A stretch of 64,000 nucleotides of DNA. Source: Elgaria multicarinata webbii (Eukaryota; Chordata; Lepidosauria; Squamata; Anguidae). The notes below the pieces were generated by a model, which saw nothing but the letters and a program-made list of their open reading frames with translations, did no database searches and was not told the DNA's origin. The first letter of the stretch is position 1. Each line of letters begins with the position of its first letter. Location: the NCBI RefSeq assembly GCF_023053635.1, contig NC_086188.1, forward strand, positions 3,427,001 to 3,491,000. Reading direction: 5' to 3'. Made by a program: the position numbers and the translations under genes. Positions 1-9,310 of the stretch are shown here, in pieces.

Positions 1-763
1 GGCAGGGTAGTGGATTTCCTAGGCCAAGTTCCTGGCTACCTTGCCGGGTCTGGAGATGACAGGGCAGTGGCCCAGGCTTGCTCAAGGTGTCCCAGGCCTT
101 GTCTATAAATGAGCTAGCCACGTATGACTCGATTGATTGATTGCATTGATATCCTGTCTTTTTTCCTCCAAGGAACTCAAGGTGGCATACATAATCCTCC
201 TCCTCTCCCTGTCTATCCTCACAACAACAACCCTGTGGGGTAGGTTGGGCTGAGAGTCTGTGACCGGCCCAAAGTCACCCAGTGAGCTTCCATGGCCAAG
301 TGGGGAACTAGAACCCGGATCTCCCGACTCCCAATCCAATGCTCTAGCCACTACACCACACTGGCTCTCTGGGCTTTTGCCCCTATATTTTGGAAAATTG
401 CTCACCTTCCTTTGCTTCTTACATGGTGTCCCTGAATAGCATCTTCCAGATATCTCCGTGATCCTGTCCAGAAGTTGCTGGAGACCCCAAACTAGCGTGT
501 AAAGTGCCTTCACGGAGTGGCTCTCCCCTTGCTGATCGGACACAGGGATAGGATAGAGGAATGGCACCAGATCTGCCTTTGCCTCTTACAAAGAGCATCT
601 GCTGGGACGCTTGTGGTTCGCTTGTGGACCAACCAGCTGCCAACTCTTCTTCTTAAACTTCAGCCCCGTTGGCAATACCATCTTCTGGAGGTCCCTTTGC
701 CACCCCCACCCCGCGACTGTAAACATTAAATCCAGCACTGGGTGGCTTTTTTTGTCCTTCCAG
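1..763 (+). other. CRYBB3: CRYBB3 intron 2 (3' part)
   Basis: The exon encoding the short N-terminal arm of CRYBB3 was looked for here and not found, so exons 1-2 must lie upstream of the window. About 132-368 is a MIR-type SINE. Bases 369-763 show nothing recognisable apart from the polypyrimidine tract and CAG acceptor ending at 763. Confidence 0.7.
132..368 (-). mobile_element. MIR-type SINE
   Basis: Read on the minus strand it starts with a tRNA-like head (AGAGCCAGTGTGGTGTAGTGG, followed by a B-box-like GGTTCTAG), then the conserved core with CAACCCTGTGGGG and CTCACAACAACAA in plus-strand form. Other copies lie at 24145-24381 and, split, at 8850-9310 plus 14316-14350. The family is the MIR-like SINE common in squamates. 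It is a fossil inside CRYBB3 intron 2. Confidence 0.8.
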
Positions 764-882
764 GTCACCCTCTACGAGATGGAGAATTTCCAGGGCCGGA
801 AATGCGAGCTGACGGACGAAAGTCCCAATGTCACGGAGAAAGACCTGGAAAAAGTGGGGTCCGTTCAGGTGGAGGCCGGCCC
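764..882 (+). CDS. CRYBB3: CRYBB3 exon 3 (first Greek key)
   Basis: The acceptor is a pyrimidine-rich run ending CAG at 761-763, and the donor GTGAGT begins at 883. The 119-nt exon encodes a first Greek key starting [16 protein letters not shown] and ending in a Pro codon split after its second base. Length and phase match CRYBB2 exon 3 exactly. Confidence 0.95.
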
Positions 883-1999
883 GTGAGTACTAAGAAAAAG
901 GGGGGGGGAGGTGAGCAACTCCGTGCCTCCCTCCAGCTGAGAATAGCACTATTGTTAACGCTCCACTTTTCTTTATCCATGATAGAAGTCGCTTGCAGTG
1001 AAAGCAAAGCAAGAAAATGCAATAAAAACAGTTGTGTGGGGTTGTTTTTATATAATTCTCTGGTGCTTCTAAAACAAAATATATTTTTATGAATTGTTGT
1101 AAACCGCCCGGAGAGCTTCGGCTGTGGGGCGGTATAAAAATGAAATAAATAATAAAAGGCTTGATTTAAGAAAAAAATGCAAAGGAATGTACCAATATAT
1201 AATATTACCTTCTTCCCTGCAAACAAAGGAAGGACAATCCCAATAAATAACAGGGCTAGATTGATGCTGGTGAAACATATTAACTCCTGTAATCTTTTCA
1301 ACAACCTTTCAAAATATGTCAAGGTCTGTAGATAATTGAGATATTTAATACATTTGAAGAGCTATATGAATGCTCTTCTTTGATCTTGACTAGCAAGTTG
1401 GTTAGTTAATTCTGCCTCACTCCAGTTCTACTAGTCACGAGGAACGGCAGAGAGCTATGTTGACACAGAGCCCTGCCTTTACAGTTAGAAATCTTTTTCT
1501 ACTACCGTTTTTTATGGCTGCTTGGATTTTAGCAGGCATTTCCCATGCATCGACTCTTGTCATAAGGACTAGAAACTTACTTTTCATTCAAAAACTGAAT
1601 ACCGGGGTTCTCTGGAACGTGACTTCTATGCTAGCACAGGAGAACAGCATACGCGCCATCGTGGTTACAGGCTGCCATGGCAGCGGAGTTCAGCTTTCCA
1701 GTTCGCCCAGGTTAGAAACACTCGCTCTGGCTTCTCTCCCACAGGTGGCTGGGATTCGAACGCCAGGCATTCAGCGGGGAGCAGTTTGTACTAGAGAAGG
1801 GGGACTACCCTCGCTGGGACTCGTGGTCCAACAGCCACGGCAGTGACAGCCTCCTCTCCGTCCGCCCCCTGCTGATTGTGAGTCACGGGGTTCTACGTAG
1901 AGGGACCGTGGTTTGCCCCTCTTACTTGGTTCTGTCTGCTTTGACTGGCAGCAGCCCTCCAGGCTTTAGGCAAAGGATGTGTGTGTCTTTCCCATATCC

Positions 2000-2035
<36 letters not shown>

Positions 2036-4350
2036 GCACCATCAGTGTACATGGTGCTGTACAGAGTAAAACAATAAAATAGCAAAACCCTGCCGCATAG
2101 GCTTACATTCTAATAGAATCATAATAAAACAATAAGAAGGGGAAGAGAATGCACCAAACAGGCACAGGGGAGAGTAAAACTAACAGTATAAAAGTAAGAT
2201 CAAAATCAAGTTTTAAAAGCTTTAGGAAAAAGAACAGTTTTTAGCTGAGCTTTAAAAGCTGCGATTGAACGTGTAGTTCTCAAATGTTTTGGAAGAGCGT
2301 TCCAGGCGTAAGGGGCAGCGGAAGAAAATGCACAAAGCCGAGCAAGGGAAGGAGAGACCCTTGGGCAGGTGAGAAACATGGCATCAGAGGAGCGAAGAGC
2401 ACGAGCGGGGCAATAGTGTGAGATGAGAGAGGAAAGAGAGGAAGGAGCTAGACTGTGAAAATATCCAGTGACCTGATCCTTTTATAATTACAACCTGCAA
2501 GGTTTTGCTGAACTTTATACAGGACAATGGCCACCAATTTGGATGGCTTTAAAGAAGGGTCAGATAAATTCCTGGAGGAAAAGGCTATCCATGGCTACTA
2601 GCCCTGATGGCTATGTGCTGCCCCCAGTATCCGAGGCAGTAAGCCTGTGTGCACCAGTTGCTGGGGAACATGGGCGGGAGGGTGCTGTTGCACCCGTGTC
2701 CTGCTTGTGGGTCCCTGGTTGACCAACTGTGTGAACAGAGCACTGGTCTAGATGGACCCTTGGTCTGATCCAGCATCAGGGCTCTTCTGATGTTCTTACC
2801 TGAGCTATGGTCCCTGCCCTAGACAGGTTCATGGAACATAGACCTATTTACTGATATGAGCTCCAGTGACCAAGTGGATCACCTTGTCCTGGTTTCGTTG
2901 TGGGCCTTGAGCACAGAGAACTTCCTCAGAGATCCTTTTCGCTGGAGTTTCCGGCAGGGATTGAACCGAGGACCTCCTCTGGTTGAGGCAGCTGCTCCTC
3001 CATGGACCCAAGCCACGGCCCCTCTCTTCTTCCCTGTGGCACATTAAGGGAGACTTTGGGGAGCAGCTCGGCTGCACCCACCCATCTTCCCCCTCCCGCT
3101 TGTCCCTCCCCCCGCAGGACAGTCCGGACCACAAGATCCACCTGTTTGAAAATGCCGGCTACGGTGGGCGGAAGATGGAGATTGTGGAGGACGACGTGCC
3201 GAGCTTGTGGGCTCATGGCTTCCAAGACCGCGTGGCCAGCGTCAAGGCCTTGAACGGAATGTAAGGAGCGGGCGGGCGGGATTTTCCGCGGGAGGAGGAA
3301 AGGTAGACGCAGCAAGGGGGAAACCCAGGAGGGCAAAAGGGAGTGGAAAAGACGACATTGCTTGGACCCCCGTAAAACACTGTGATTTGATTGCACAGTA
3401 AAAGCTTCGGCTGGAAGCTTCCCTCTTTTGTCGGCTGGTTTTAATACCCTCTGTTTTTGTCCGGGGTGTGTGTGTGTGTTGTAGTTGTAAGGGAGCTTTT
3501 GTCAGTTGAAAGGGCAGTATCATAGAACCACAGAATAGTAGAGTTGGGAGGGTCCTCTAAAGCCATCAAGTCCAACCCCCTGCTCAATGCAGGAATCCAC
3601 CTTAAAGCATCCCTGACAGGTGGCTGTCCAGCTGCTTCTTGACGGTCTCCAGTACGGGAGAGCCCACAACCTCCCTAGGGAATTAGTTCCATTGACGTAC
3701 CGCTCTAACAGTCAGGGCGTTTTTCCTGATGTCCAGCCGGAATGGGGCTTCCTGTCACTTTAGCCCATTATTCCATGTCCTGCACTCTGGGATGATGGAG
3801 AAGAGATCCTGGCCCTCCTCTGTGTGACAACCTTTCAAGTCTTTGAAGAGTGCTATCATGTCTCCCCTCCATCTTCTCTTCTCCAGGCTAAACAGGCCCA
3901 GTTCTTTCAGTCTCTCTTCCTAGGGCTTTGTTTCCAGACCCCGGATCATCCTGGTTGCCCTCCTCTGAACATGCTCCAGCTTGTCTGCATCCTTCTTGAA
4001 GTGTGGTGCCCAGAACTAGATGCATGATATTATCAATTATGTCCAGTTCTGTTTTTTTGGAGATGGATGGGAAATGATACCTTTCCGGTGACCCTTCCAG
4101 CTGCCCCCTTGTTGTGGAAGATGCACCACAGACCATCTCTTGACGTTTCTTTGTTGCCTCTCCTTTGTCCCTCTGTCTCTGCAGATGGGTGGGGTACGAA
4201 TACCCCGGGTACCGCGGCCGGCAGTACATCTTTGAGAAAGGCGAATACCGCCACTGGAATGAGTGGGATGCGAGCCAGCCCTTGATCCAGTCAGTACGGC
4301 GTGTCCGGGACCAGCAGTGGCACAAAAGAGGCTGTTTCGAGGAGAGCTAA
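764..4350 (+). CDS. CRYBB3: Beta-crystallin B3 (CRYBB3), exons 3-6, 5' end outside window
   Basis: This is a structural protein of the lens fibre cell and a member of the beta/gamma-crystallin family. Four coding exons are visible, with lengths 119, 133, 143 and 166 nt including the stop. The first three equal those of the CRYBB2 exons in this window. Each encodes one Greek-key motif; key peptides are [45 protein letters not shown] and [20 protein letters not shown]. The last exon ends in [12 protein letters not shown] followed by FEES and TAA. The [12 protein letters not shown] and [15 protein letters not shown] peptides and the [17 protein letters not shown] stretch match CRYBB3, not CRYBB2. 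All acceptors end in AG and all donors start GT. The N-terminal arm is missing only because the window starts late. CRYBB2 follows downstream in the same orientation. Confidence 0.95.
1085..1157 (+). mobile_element. L2-clade LINE 3' tail
   Basis: The sequence has the recurrent 3' end AACCGCCCGGAGAGCTTCGG, GGGGCGGTATAAAAATG and an AATAAAT tail. The same tail ends several LINE fragments in this window that also retain the ORF2 C-terminal peptide RAFS.VAPRLWN.LP. Confidence 0.7.
1266..1612. repeat. Unclassified interspersed repeat, copy A
   Basis: This stretch aligns over about 330 bp with 5121-5190 plus 5361-5636. Shared blocks include GAAGAGCTATATGAATGCTC, AAGTTGGTTAGTTAATTCTG, TTCTACTAGTCA and TTGGATTTTAGCAGGCATT. 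I estimate roughly three quarters identity by eye. No coding potential or terminal repeats are recognised. Copy A lacks the small palindromic element present in copy B. Confidence 0.65.
1745..1877 (+). CDS. CRYBB3: CRYBB3 exon 4 (second Greek key)
   Basis: The acceptor CACAG ends at 1744 and the donor GTGAGT begins at 1878. The exon is 133 nt, the same as CRYBB2 exon 4. It completes the split Pro codon and encodes [20 protein letters not shown], then [18 protein letters not shown] and VRPLLI. The [15 protein letters not shown] signature is typical of the second motif of basic beta-crystallins. Confidence 0.95.
2003..2470 (-). mobile_element. L2-clade LINE 3' fragment, inverted
   Basis: It starts with a (TTTA)n tail, then AGCACCATCAGTGTACATGG, the reverse complement of the L2 ending seen in plus orientation at about 9100-9140. 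Further in, TTGGAAGAGCGTTCCAGGCG corresponds to the C-terminal end of LINE ORF2. It is 5'-truncated. Confidence 0.65.
2500..2801 (+). mobile_element. CR1-type LINE 3' end
   Basis: It carries the 3' region recurring in inverted form at 44288-44525 and 46636-47125, with landmarks AAGGCTATCCATGGCTACTA, GTGTGCACCAGTTGCTGGGG, TCTAGATGGACCC and a TTGGTCTGATCCAGCA ending. It is 5'-truncated and non-coding. Confidence 0.75.
3118..3260 (+). CDS. CRYBB3: CRYBB3 exon 5 (third Greek key)
   Basis: The acceptor CCGCAG ends at 3117 and the donor GTAAGG begins at 3261. The 143-nt exon encodes [20 protein letters not shown], then [19 protein letters not shown] and ASVKALNG. Together with the first base of exon 6 the junction codon reads ATA (Ile), where mammalian CRYBB3 has Thr, as I recall it. 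Confidence 0.95.
3261..4184 (+). other. CRYBB3: CRYBB3 intron 5
   Basis: More than half is a CR1 fragment (3520-4024). The first about 250 bases contain a short GT run and no recognised feature; the last about 160 bases lead into a polypyrimidine tract. Confidence 0.8.
3520..4024 (-). mobile_element. CR1 LINE, 5'-truncated, inverted
   Basis: Read on the minus strand, the C-terminal part of CR1 ORF2 is recognisable through the family's KPYEERLK.LG and SLEKRRLRGD..A.FK.LKG block, followed by the 3' end with an ATTCTATG-type tail. The same family recurs at least ten times in this window. Confidence 0.85.
4185..4350 (+). CDS. CRYBB3: CRYBB3 exon 6 (fourth Greek key, stop)
   Basis: The acceptor CTGCAG ends at 4184. 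The exon encodes [20 protein letters not shown], then [34 protein letters not shown] and TAA at 4348-4350. The ending corresponds to the C-terminal extension of CRYBB3. Confidence 0.95.
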
Positions 4351-4469
4351 AAGAATCCCATTCATTGAGGCGGCGGGAGCGAAGAAACTGAACCAAGGCC
4401 CTCTCCCTGAAGCGGTGCCGGAGTCCCTATGTGTCAAAACAACCACAAAAAGGAAGTTCTAATGCTCTC

Positions 4470-4475
4470 AATAAA
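4470..4475 (+). terminator. CRYBB3: CRYBB3 poly(A) signal
   Basis: AATAAA lies 120 bases past the CRYBB3 stop, giving a short 3' UTR of about 140 bases like that of CRYBB2. Confidence 0.8.
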
Positions 4476-4697
4476 GTTCTGAGCCGCCGAGGCTTCTGTG
4501 TTGTAGCCGTGCCTCCTCTGCTTTCTTGTTCCTTGCGATTCTCCCCTCTGCCCACCCCCAAAAAGGTTGATTCCAGTAGAGCCCTGTGTCTGCCAAAACG
4601 CAGCCTGTGGTCTGCATCGGGTTGTCCAGCCTCTACGGTTCACCCACCGAACTTTAGCGTGTTTCCATTCCCACCCGACTGAGGCAGAATCTCTCTG

Positions 4698-5001
4698 GAC
4701 AGTTCACAAAATTAAGGGTAAAAACCACAAGGCGCATAAATAGAATAAAACAACATACGATCTAAAGCAGAGTGAAACAGCCACAGAATAAAGTCAAAGT
4801 AAGATGCAACTACTTCGGAGAACAGTGACGGAGCGAGGATGTCCAAAGCATCTTTAAAATCTAAATGACTAAAATGCCTGGAAGAATTAAAATCATAATA
4901 AACTTCACCTAGAACCAAAATATACTACAGTGTAGGCACCAGGCGAGCTTTTCTAGGGAGGTCGTTCCGTAAGTGATGGATCTCACCACTGAAGTCCCCC
5001 C

Positions 5002-5050
<49 letters not shown>

Positions 5051-5118
5051 AGCTACTTGCGTTGCCTCATTTGGTGGGGGCAATTCAGAGGGTGAGCTTA
5101 GGGTCCGGGTAAGTATAT
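4698..5118 (-). mobile_element. Diverged L2-clade LINE, first part
   Basis: An inverted LINE end with AGGCACCAGGCGAGCTTTTC and GGGAGGTCGTTCCGTAAG, the reverse complement of LINE ORF2 text for R.LWN.LP. A (CT)n run sits inside it at 5005-5047. The element seems to resume near 5665-5740, so the unclassified repeat at 5121-5636 probably landed in it. Confidence 0.55.
5005..5047. repeat. (CT)n microsatellite
   Basis: An uninterrupted CT dinucleotide run. Confidence 0.95.
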
Positions 5119-5120
5119 AT

Positions 5121-5636
5121 ATTAACTCTTATTCACCTTTCCAACAACCTTTTAAAATATGTGAGGGGCTGAAGATCTTTGAGATATTTACCGTATTTCT
5201 TCGATTGTAAGTCGCCATCGATTGTAAGACGCACACTAATTTCAGTACCACCAACAGAAAAAAAAAGCCCTAAGACACACCCGCGATTCTAAGACGCACC
5301 CTGTTTTTAGAGATGTTTATATGGGGGGGAAAAGTGTGTCATAGAATCGAAGAAATAGGGTAAGATATTTGAAGAGCTATATGAATGCTCTTCTTTGACG
5401 TCTATTTAGGAAGTTGGTTAGTTAATTCTGCCGCACTGAACTCCCGTTCTACTAGTCATGAGGAAGTGGCGGAGAGCTACGCCGGGCACAGAGCCCCGTC
5501 CTAGAAATCTTATTATCTCGCAGCTTTTTTTAAATGGCTTTTTGGATTTTAGCAGGCATTGCCGATGCACTTTTAAGCATAACCCCTTAAGTCAAAAGGA
5601 CTAGGCGCTTATTTTTCATTAAAAAATGGCATGTAG
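5121..5636. repeat. Unclassified interspersed repeat, copy B, split by a MITE
   Basis: It is homologous to 1266-1612. The copy is interrupted at 5191-5360 by a small palindromic element flanked by TA. It is embedded in an inverted L2-clade LINE. Family and origin are not recognised. Confidence 0.65.
5191..5360. mobile_element. Small TA-flanked palindromic MITE (mariner-like), copy 1
   Basis: It starts CCGTATTTCTTCGATTGTAA and ends GAATCGAAGAAATAGGG, giving inverted termini of about 17 bp, with TA on both sides (5189-5190, 5361-5362). A second copy lies at 47189-47356. The TA duplication and short non-coding body fit a Tc1/mariner-type MITE; the family name is not known to me. Confidence 0.75.
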
Positions 5637-5664
5637 GAGGAGACTCTCCTAGGTCCCATGATGT

Positions 5665-5740
5665 TTAAGGCTTGAAAGGCAAATTCCAGCACTTTGAACT
5701 AGGCCTGGAAACAGACCAGAAGCCCTGTGCGTTCTGCAAA
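5665..5740 (-). mobile_element. L2-clade LINE, second part
   Basis: AATTCCAGCACTTTGAACTA and nearby bases match the inverted L2-clade copy near 58455-58495. It is likely the continuation of the element at 4698-5118. Confidence 0.5.
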
Positions 5741-5756
5741 CCTACCCTTCTCATGA

Positions 5757-5968
5757 AATCATAGAATAGTAGAGTTGGAAGGGGCCTATGAGGCCATCGA
5801 GTCCAACCCCCTGCTCAGTGCAGGAATCCACCTTAAAGCATCTCTGACCGAGGGCTGTCCAGCTGCCTCTTGAAGGCCTCTAGGGTGGGAGAGCCCACAG
5901 CCTCCCTAGGTAACTGGTTCCATTGTCGTACTACTCTTAACAGTCAAGACGTTTTTCCTGATGTCCCT
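5757..5968 (-). mobile_element. CR1 LINE fragment, inverted
   Basis: It starts with the tail ATCATAGAATAGTAGAGTTG and runs through GAGAGCCCACAGCCTCCCTA to GTTTTTCCTGATGTCC, then stops abruptly. It is only the extreme 3' end of CR1. Confidence 0.85.
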
Positions 5969-6518
5969 CGGCTGCAATCCTGTCCCCCCCGCCCAACCTG
6001 TCCCAGCCATGTCGGTTCTGTATGAATGCCTGAAAGAAGCCCTTTTCTTAAGGGATCCCCAGAGAGGGATGGCTCCACCTGCCGAACGAGTCAAGACTTC
6101 CGTAGAGGCTGGGCCTGAAGAGCGTCTCTGAAGAAGATGCAAGGAGCCTGGTGGGATGCCAAAGGCATCTCCTCCTTTGGAACCACCCAAGCGGGCTCAG
6201 TTCAAGCGGATGTCTATGGACCACTGGGCTTCAAGCTCTTTTCCACATCGGGGCTTGCGCAGATGGGTCCAGGGATCTACATCAACTAAGATTAGGTTGT
6301 CCTGCCCATTCTGAGAGCAAGGATGTGCAAAGGACTCTTCCCTGCTGGGGTACTTGGTGCCATATGGCAAAGGTCTCCGTGGGCAGGGCTGTGGAAAAAC
6401 CCTTCTCTGCCAGAAAGACGGCAGAGGCACTGCCAGTGAGAGCAGGCAATAGGAGGCTAGTTGCACCCAGGGTCCGACTTGGGAGGAGACAGCGACCTAT
6501 GCCTGTATTTAAACAGGA
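5969..6518. other. No recognised feature
   Basis: Intergenic sequence. Open frames on both strands are short and resemble no protein family I know. Confidence 0.5.
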
Positions 6519-6603
6519 GGCCCCATAGCTCAGTGGTGGGGCACATCCTTTGCGTGCAAAAGGCCCCGTGGTCCTATCTCCATGCCTCTCTTTGCTGGCA
6601 GTT
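6519..6603 (+). mobile_element. tRNA-Ala-like SINE head, degraded
   Basis: GGCCCCATAGCTCAGTGGTG resembles a tRNA-Ala 5' half with an A box. CTTTGCGTGCAAAAGG stands for the anticodon arm. Intact relatives lie at 45219-45425 and 54321-54512. It is not a functional tRNA gene, since the B box is poor. Confidence 0.55.
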
Positions 6604-6621
6604 GGAGTAGACCCTGCCTCC

Positions 6622-6812
6622 TCCAACCTCTGGCACCTTCCAGATGTGTTAGACTACAACTCCCGTCATTGCCAGACAGAAACAGCACCTCCACTACCAC
6701 AGCCTCTCACAACCTGGGGCCCTTCCAGATGTGTTGGGCTGCAACTGGCTGGGGTTTATGGGGACTGTAGTCCAGCACTTATGGAGGGGGCTGAATTGGA
6801 GGAGGCTGGAGT
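6622..6812. repeat. Palindromic CTCCAGATGTG repeat, two partial copies
   Basis: Two adjacent partial copies of a short palindromic repeat, with landmarks CTTCCAGATGTGTTAGAC and ACTACAACTCCCGTCATT, then GGGGACTGTAGTCCAGCA. About fifteen related copies are in the window. The structure suggests a MITE. Confidence 0.65.
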
Positions 6813-6874
6813 GAATGGACCCTGGGCTGGACGGTTTGGGACATCTGGGTCTTAGGTGCCAAATGGTGCGGCAA

Positions 6875-6884
6875 AATAATAATA

Positions 6885-6954
<70 letters not shown>
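6875..6954. repeat. (ATT)n/(AAT)n microsatellite with strand switch
   Basis: A run of ATT flips into a run of AAT, so the two halves are reverse complements and can fold on each other. Further (TTTA)n follows at about 7109-7150. Confidence 0.9.
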
Positions 6955-7108
6955 TTTCTTGCCCGCCTCTCCATTTTGGAGGGGAACAACAATAAATGAT
7001 AAAATACATAATACTCAATTAAAACACAATATACATGGTTCAAAACATCCTAAAAACATTTTAAAAACATCTTAATGGATTTCTGCAGCAAGCTGAACGA
7101 TGCGGAAT

Positions 7109-7109
7109 T

Positions 7110-7140
<31 letters not shown>

Positions 7141-7150
7141 TCTATCTATC
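7109..7150. repeat. (TTTA)n / (TCTA)n microsatellite
   Basis: A simple tetranucleotide run, probably the tail of a decayed retroposon. Confidence 0.9.
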
Positions 7151-7432
7151 CTTTTATTGTGAATTTAACAGAACAGAAAACAAATTGCGAAATAAATAAA
7201 AAAGGAATAAAAATGACATCCATTAGGAATGTCTTTCCCCCCCCCCATCAAACGCGCCGTTCTTAAAAATGTGACGTTTCTTGTAAAAGATTTTTGGAAG
7301 CTCCAGCTGTCACTGGCTCTGAAGAGGGACGGAGTGCTGTGAAAACATCACGGCGCTGCCATCATTTCCGGCGATTCGCTGTGGCCGTCTTTTGCAGCAG
7401 CCTTCCATCTCACCCCGAGAGTCCAAGGACCA

Positions 7433-7492
7433 ATTTATTTATTTATTTATTTATTACATTTATATACCGCCCCATAGCTGAAGCTCTCTGGA
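7433..7492 (-). mobile_element. L2-clade LINE tail, inverted
   Basis: A (TTTA)n tail followed by TATACCGCCCCATAGCTGAA and GCTCTCTGG, the reverse complement of the standard 3' end in this genome. Confidence 0.75.
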
Positions 7493-8375
7493 CAGGATCG
7501 CCGCGCCTGAGTGGTAGTGCCCAATTCTTCAGATTCATGAAGCTGTCAAGAAATGCGTATGCAGGTGCAGATGGCGTGCTGATCCCTCCCCCCAAATTTA
7601 TGGGATCCAAAAGAGAGCAGTGTCCTATTCCGATACACATGGCAGGCGATCCAGTTGAAGATCGTGCACCTCTATCAGCCCCGCTAACCAGAAAGGCACA
7701 CAAACAAGAAGATTTCCAAATATTATTACCGTCTGCAGATAGCAAGAACAGAGAAGTCCACAGGTACTGAATGCATTCTCAGAATCACACCCAACTTTAG
7801 ACTCTGTAAAGGAGGTTCCAATCGAGAACATACTGCACAACTCTGGTACTTTTAAGCAAAGTACAGATAGAACCTCTCTAAATCAGAGCAAAGGCCAAAG
7901 GCAGATTATGGCTACTCTGCTGAGACACCAGCTGCCTTTGGCTCTCCCTCAACTGAGTACAGACTCAGGATCACTTCATACAGATGAGTTATTGTGCCTT
8001 AGCTGTTAACAAGATCCTGTACATCTTAAAATACTTTGCTAGACTGTGGGGATTCTAGTAAAAAGAAGAAAAGTTAACCAGCCAAGACTGACTGGAACCT
8101 AGATCTCCCCAATTCTAATACAAGGTTGATTATTTTGTTGCTATTTCAGCTCCATCCCCTCCCCGCTCCATCAATCCATGCCCATATTTCGCAGCTGGCA
8201 TTTAAGCTCTTCGCCCTGTTAATCTACCACCACCCCATGGAATTGGCATAAGGCGGGGAGGTGGTATTGGGTTCACACACGCTAGTGGAGTCTGAGGGCC
8301 ATACCGTGCCTGATGTTTGATGCTCCTTAGCCTCTAGACTGCAGCTTTGCAAAAATGCAAATTGCACCAGCTGAA
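7493..8375. other. No recognised feature
   Basis: Intergenic sequence between CRYBB3 and CRYBB2. Open frames near 7294-7770 run through the LINE tail on one side and unique sequence on the other, and resemble no known protein. Confidence 0.5.
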
Positions 8376-8625
8376 GGTGTGCTAATTAATGGGAGAAACC
8401 AGCAGACGTGGCAGGGAATTTTAACCTTTTCCTCCATCGCTACAGTCCGAAGGAAAATCCTTTGAAGGTGAAATTTGCATTGGAAAGAGATATTCAAGTG
8501 GCACTGATGGGGGATTCTCCCCCACCCCCAGAAAAAAGTAGCTTAGAAGACTTTCCTTGGGACTGTAGCAGGGGAAAGGGTTAAATCCCTCCTTTGTGTC
8601 TGCTGTGATCCCATTAATTAACACC
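8376..8625. mobile_element. Imperfect palindromic element (MITE-like)
   Basis: Arms at about 8376-8463 and 8543-8625 are inverted copies of each other. Both contain TTAATTAATGGGA or its complement, a CAGCAGAC block, a TTTAACC(C)TTT block and CTACAGTCC. The spacer is about 80 bp. Family is unknown and no clear target duplication is visible. Confidence 0.6.
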
Positions 8626-8849
8626 CCCATGCAACTTGCTCCATCTGGGTTCCCCCAAATGTGCTTCACTTTCTCAGGCTAACTTAGAAATCCCCCCTCT
8701 GCTCTGACCACATTTGCTTCCTTTCCCTCTGATTATGGACATGCTGACTCAAAAGTTAAGTTTTGGTTGGATGAGAGAGGGGGGGAAACTATTTAAAGAT
8801 ACCATTTCGGCCTTCACCATCCAAGGATCCTCCAAATATTTTATCATTC

Positions 8850-9137
8850 ATTCATTCATTCATTCATTCTTTCATTGCATTTATATCCCACCTTTTTTCC
8901 TCCAAGAAACCCAAGGTGGCATACATACTTGAAAATTCACTTGTTTTCAATAGCTTTTAGTATTTTAGCTTGATTTACTGTTCTTATTACTATGATTATT
9001 CTCTTATTTCTGTTTTGTGAACCCCTTCCCCCCTTCATATGTTTTAACGTGATTTTAGATTGTGAGCCTCTAGGCAGGGTATCGCTGTTTTATTTGTATA
9101 TTTTGTACAGCACCAAGTACATTGTTGGTGCTATATA

Positions 9138-9204
<67 letters not shown>

Positions 9205-9310
9205 TAATCCTCCTCTCCATGTTATCCTCACAACAACAACCCTGTGAGGTAGGTTGGGCTGAGAGGCTGTGACTGGCCCAAAGTCACCCAGTGGGTTTCC
9301 AGGGTTGGGT
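8850..9310 (-). mobile_element. MIR-type SINE, left part
   Basis: Starts with a (CATT)n tail and TTTATATCCCACCTTTTTTC. The SINE is interrupted at about 8928-9203 by an L2-type LINE end, resumes at TAATCCTCCTCTCC, and is cut by the copia element at 9311. It continues after that element at 14316. Confidence 0.75.
8928..9203 (+). mobile_element. L2 LINE 3' end inserted in a SINE
   Basis: The ending GATTGTGAGCCTCTAGGCAG, TTTTGTACAGCACCAAGTAC and GTTGGTGCTATATAAATAAT is that of L2. It is followed by a long (ATA)n tail (9138-9203). It splits the MIR-type SINE between GGCATACATA and TAATCCTCC. Confidence 0.7.

Larger units (their letters stand above)
883..1744 (+). other. CRYBB3: CRYBB3 intron 3
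   Basis: It contains an L2-clade LINE tail (about 1085-1157) and one copy of an unclassified repeat (about 1266-1612). The remaining sequence shows no recognisable feature. Confidence 0.8.
1878..3117 (+). other. CRYBB3: CRYBB3 intron 4
   Basis: It is largely repeat-derived: a (TTTA)n run and an L2-clade LINE at about 2003-2470, and a CR1-type LINE at about 2500-2801. About 2830-3117 shows nothing recognisable before the C-rich acceptor tract. Confidence 0.8.

Noticed and set aside
831-1322. A 163-codon minus-strand frame over CRYBB3 exon 3 and intron 3
   Set aside because: It runs through the real exon in antisense, an L2-clade tail and intron sequence; the peptide is hydrophobic AT-rich translation.
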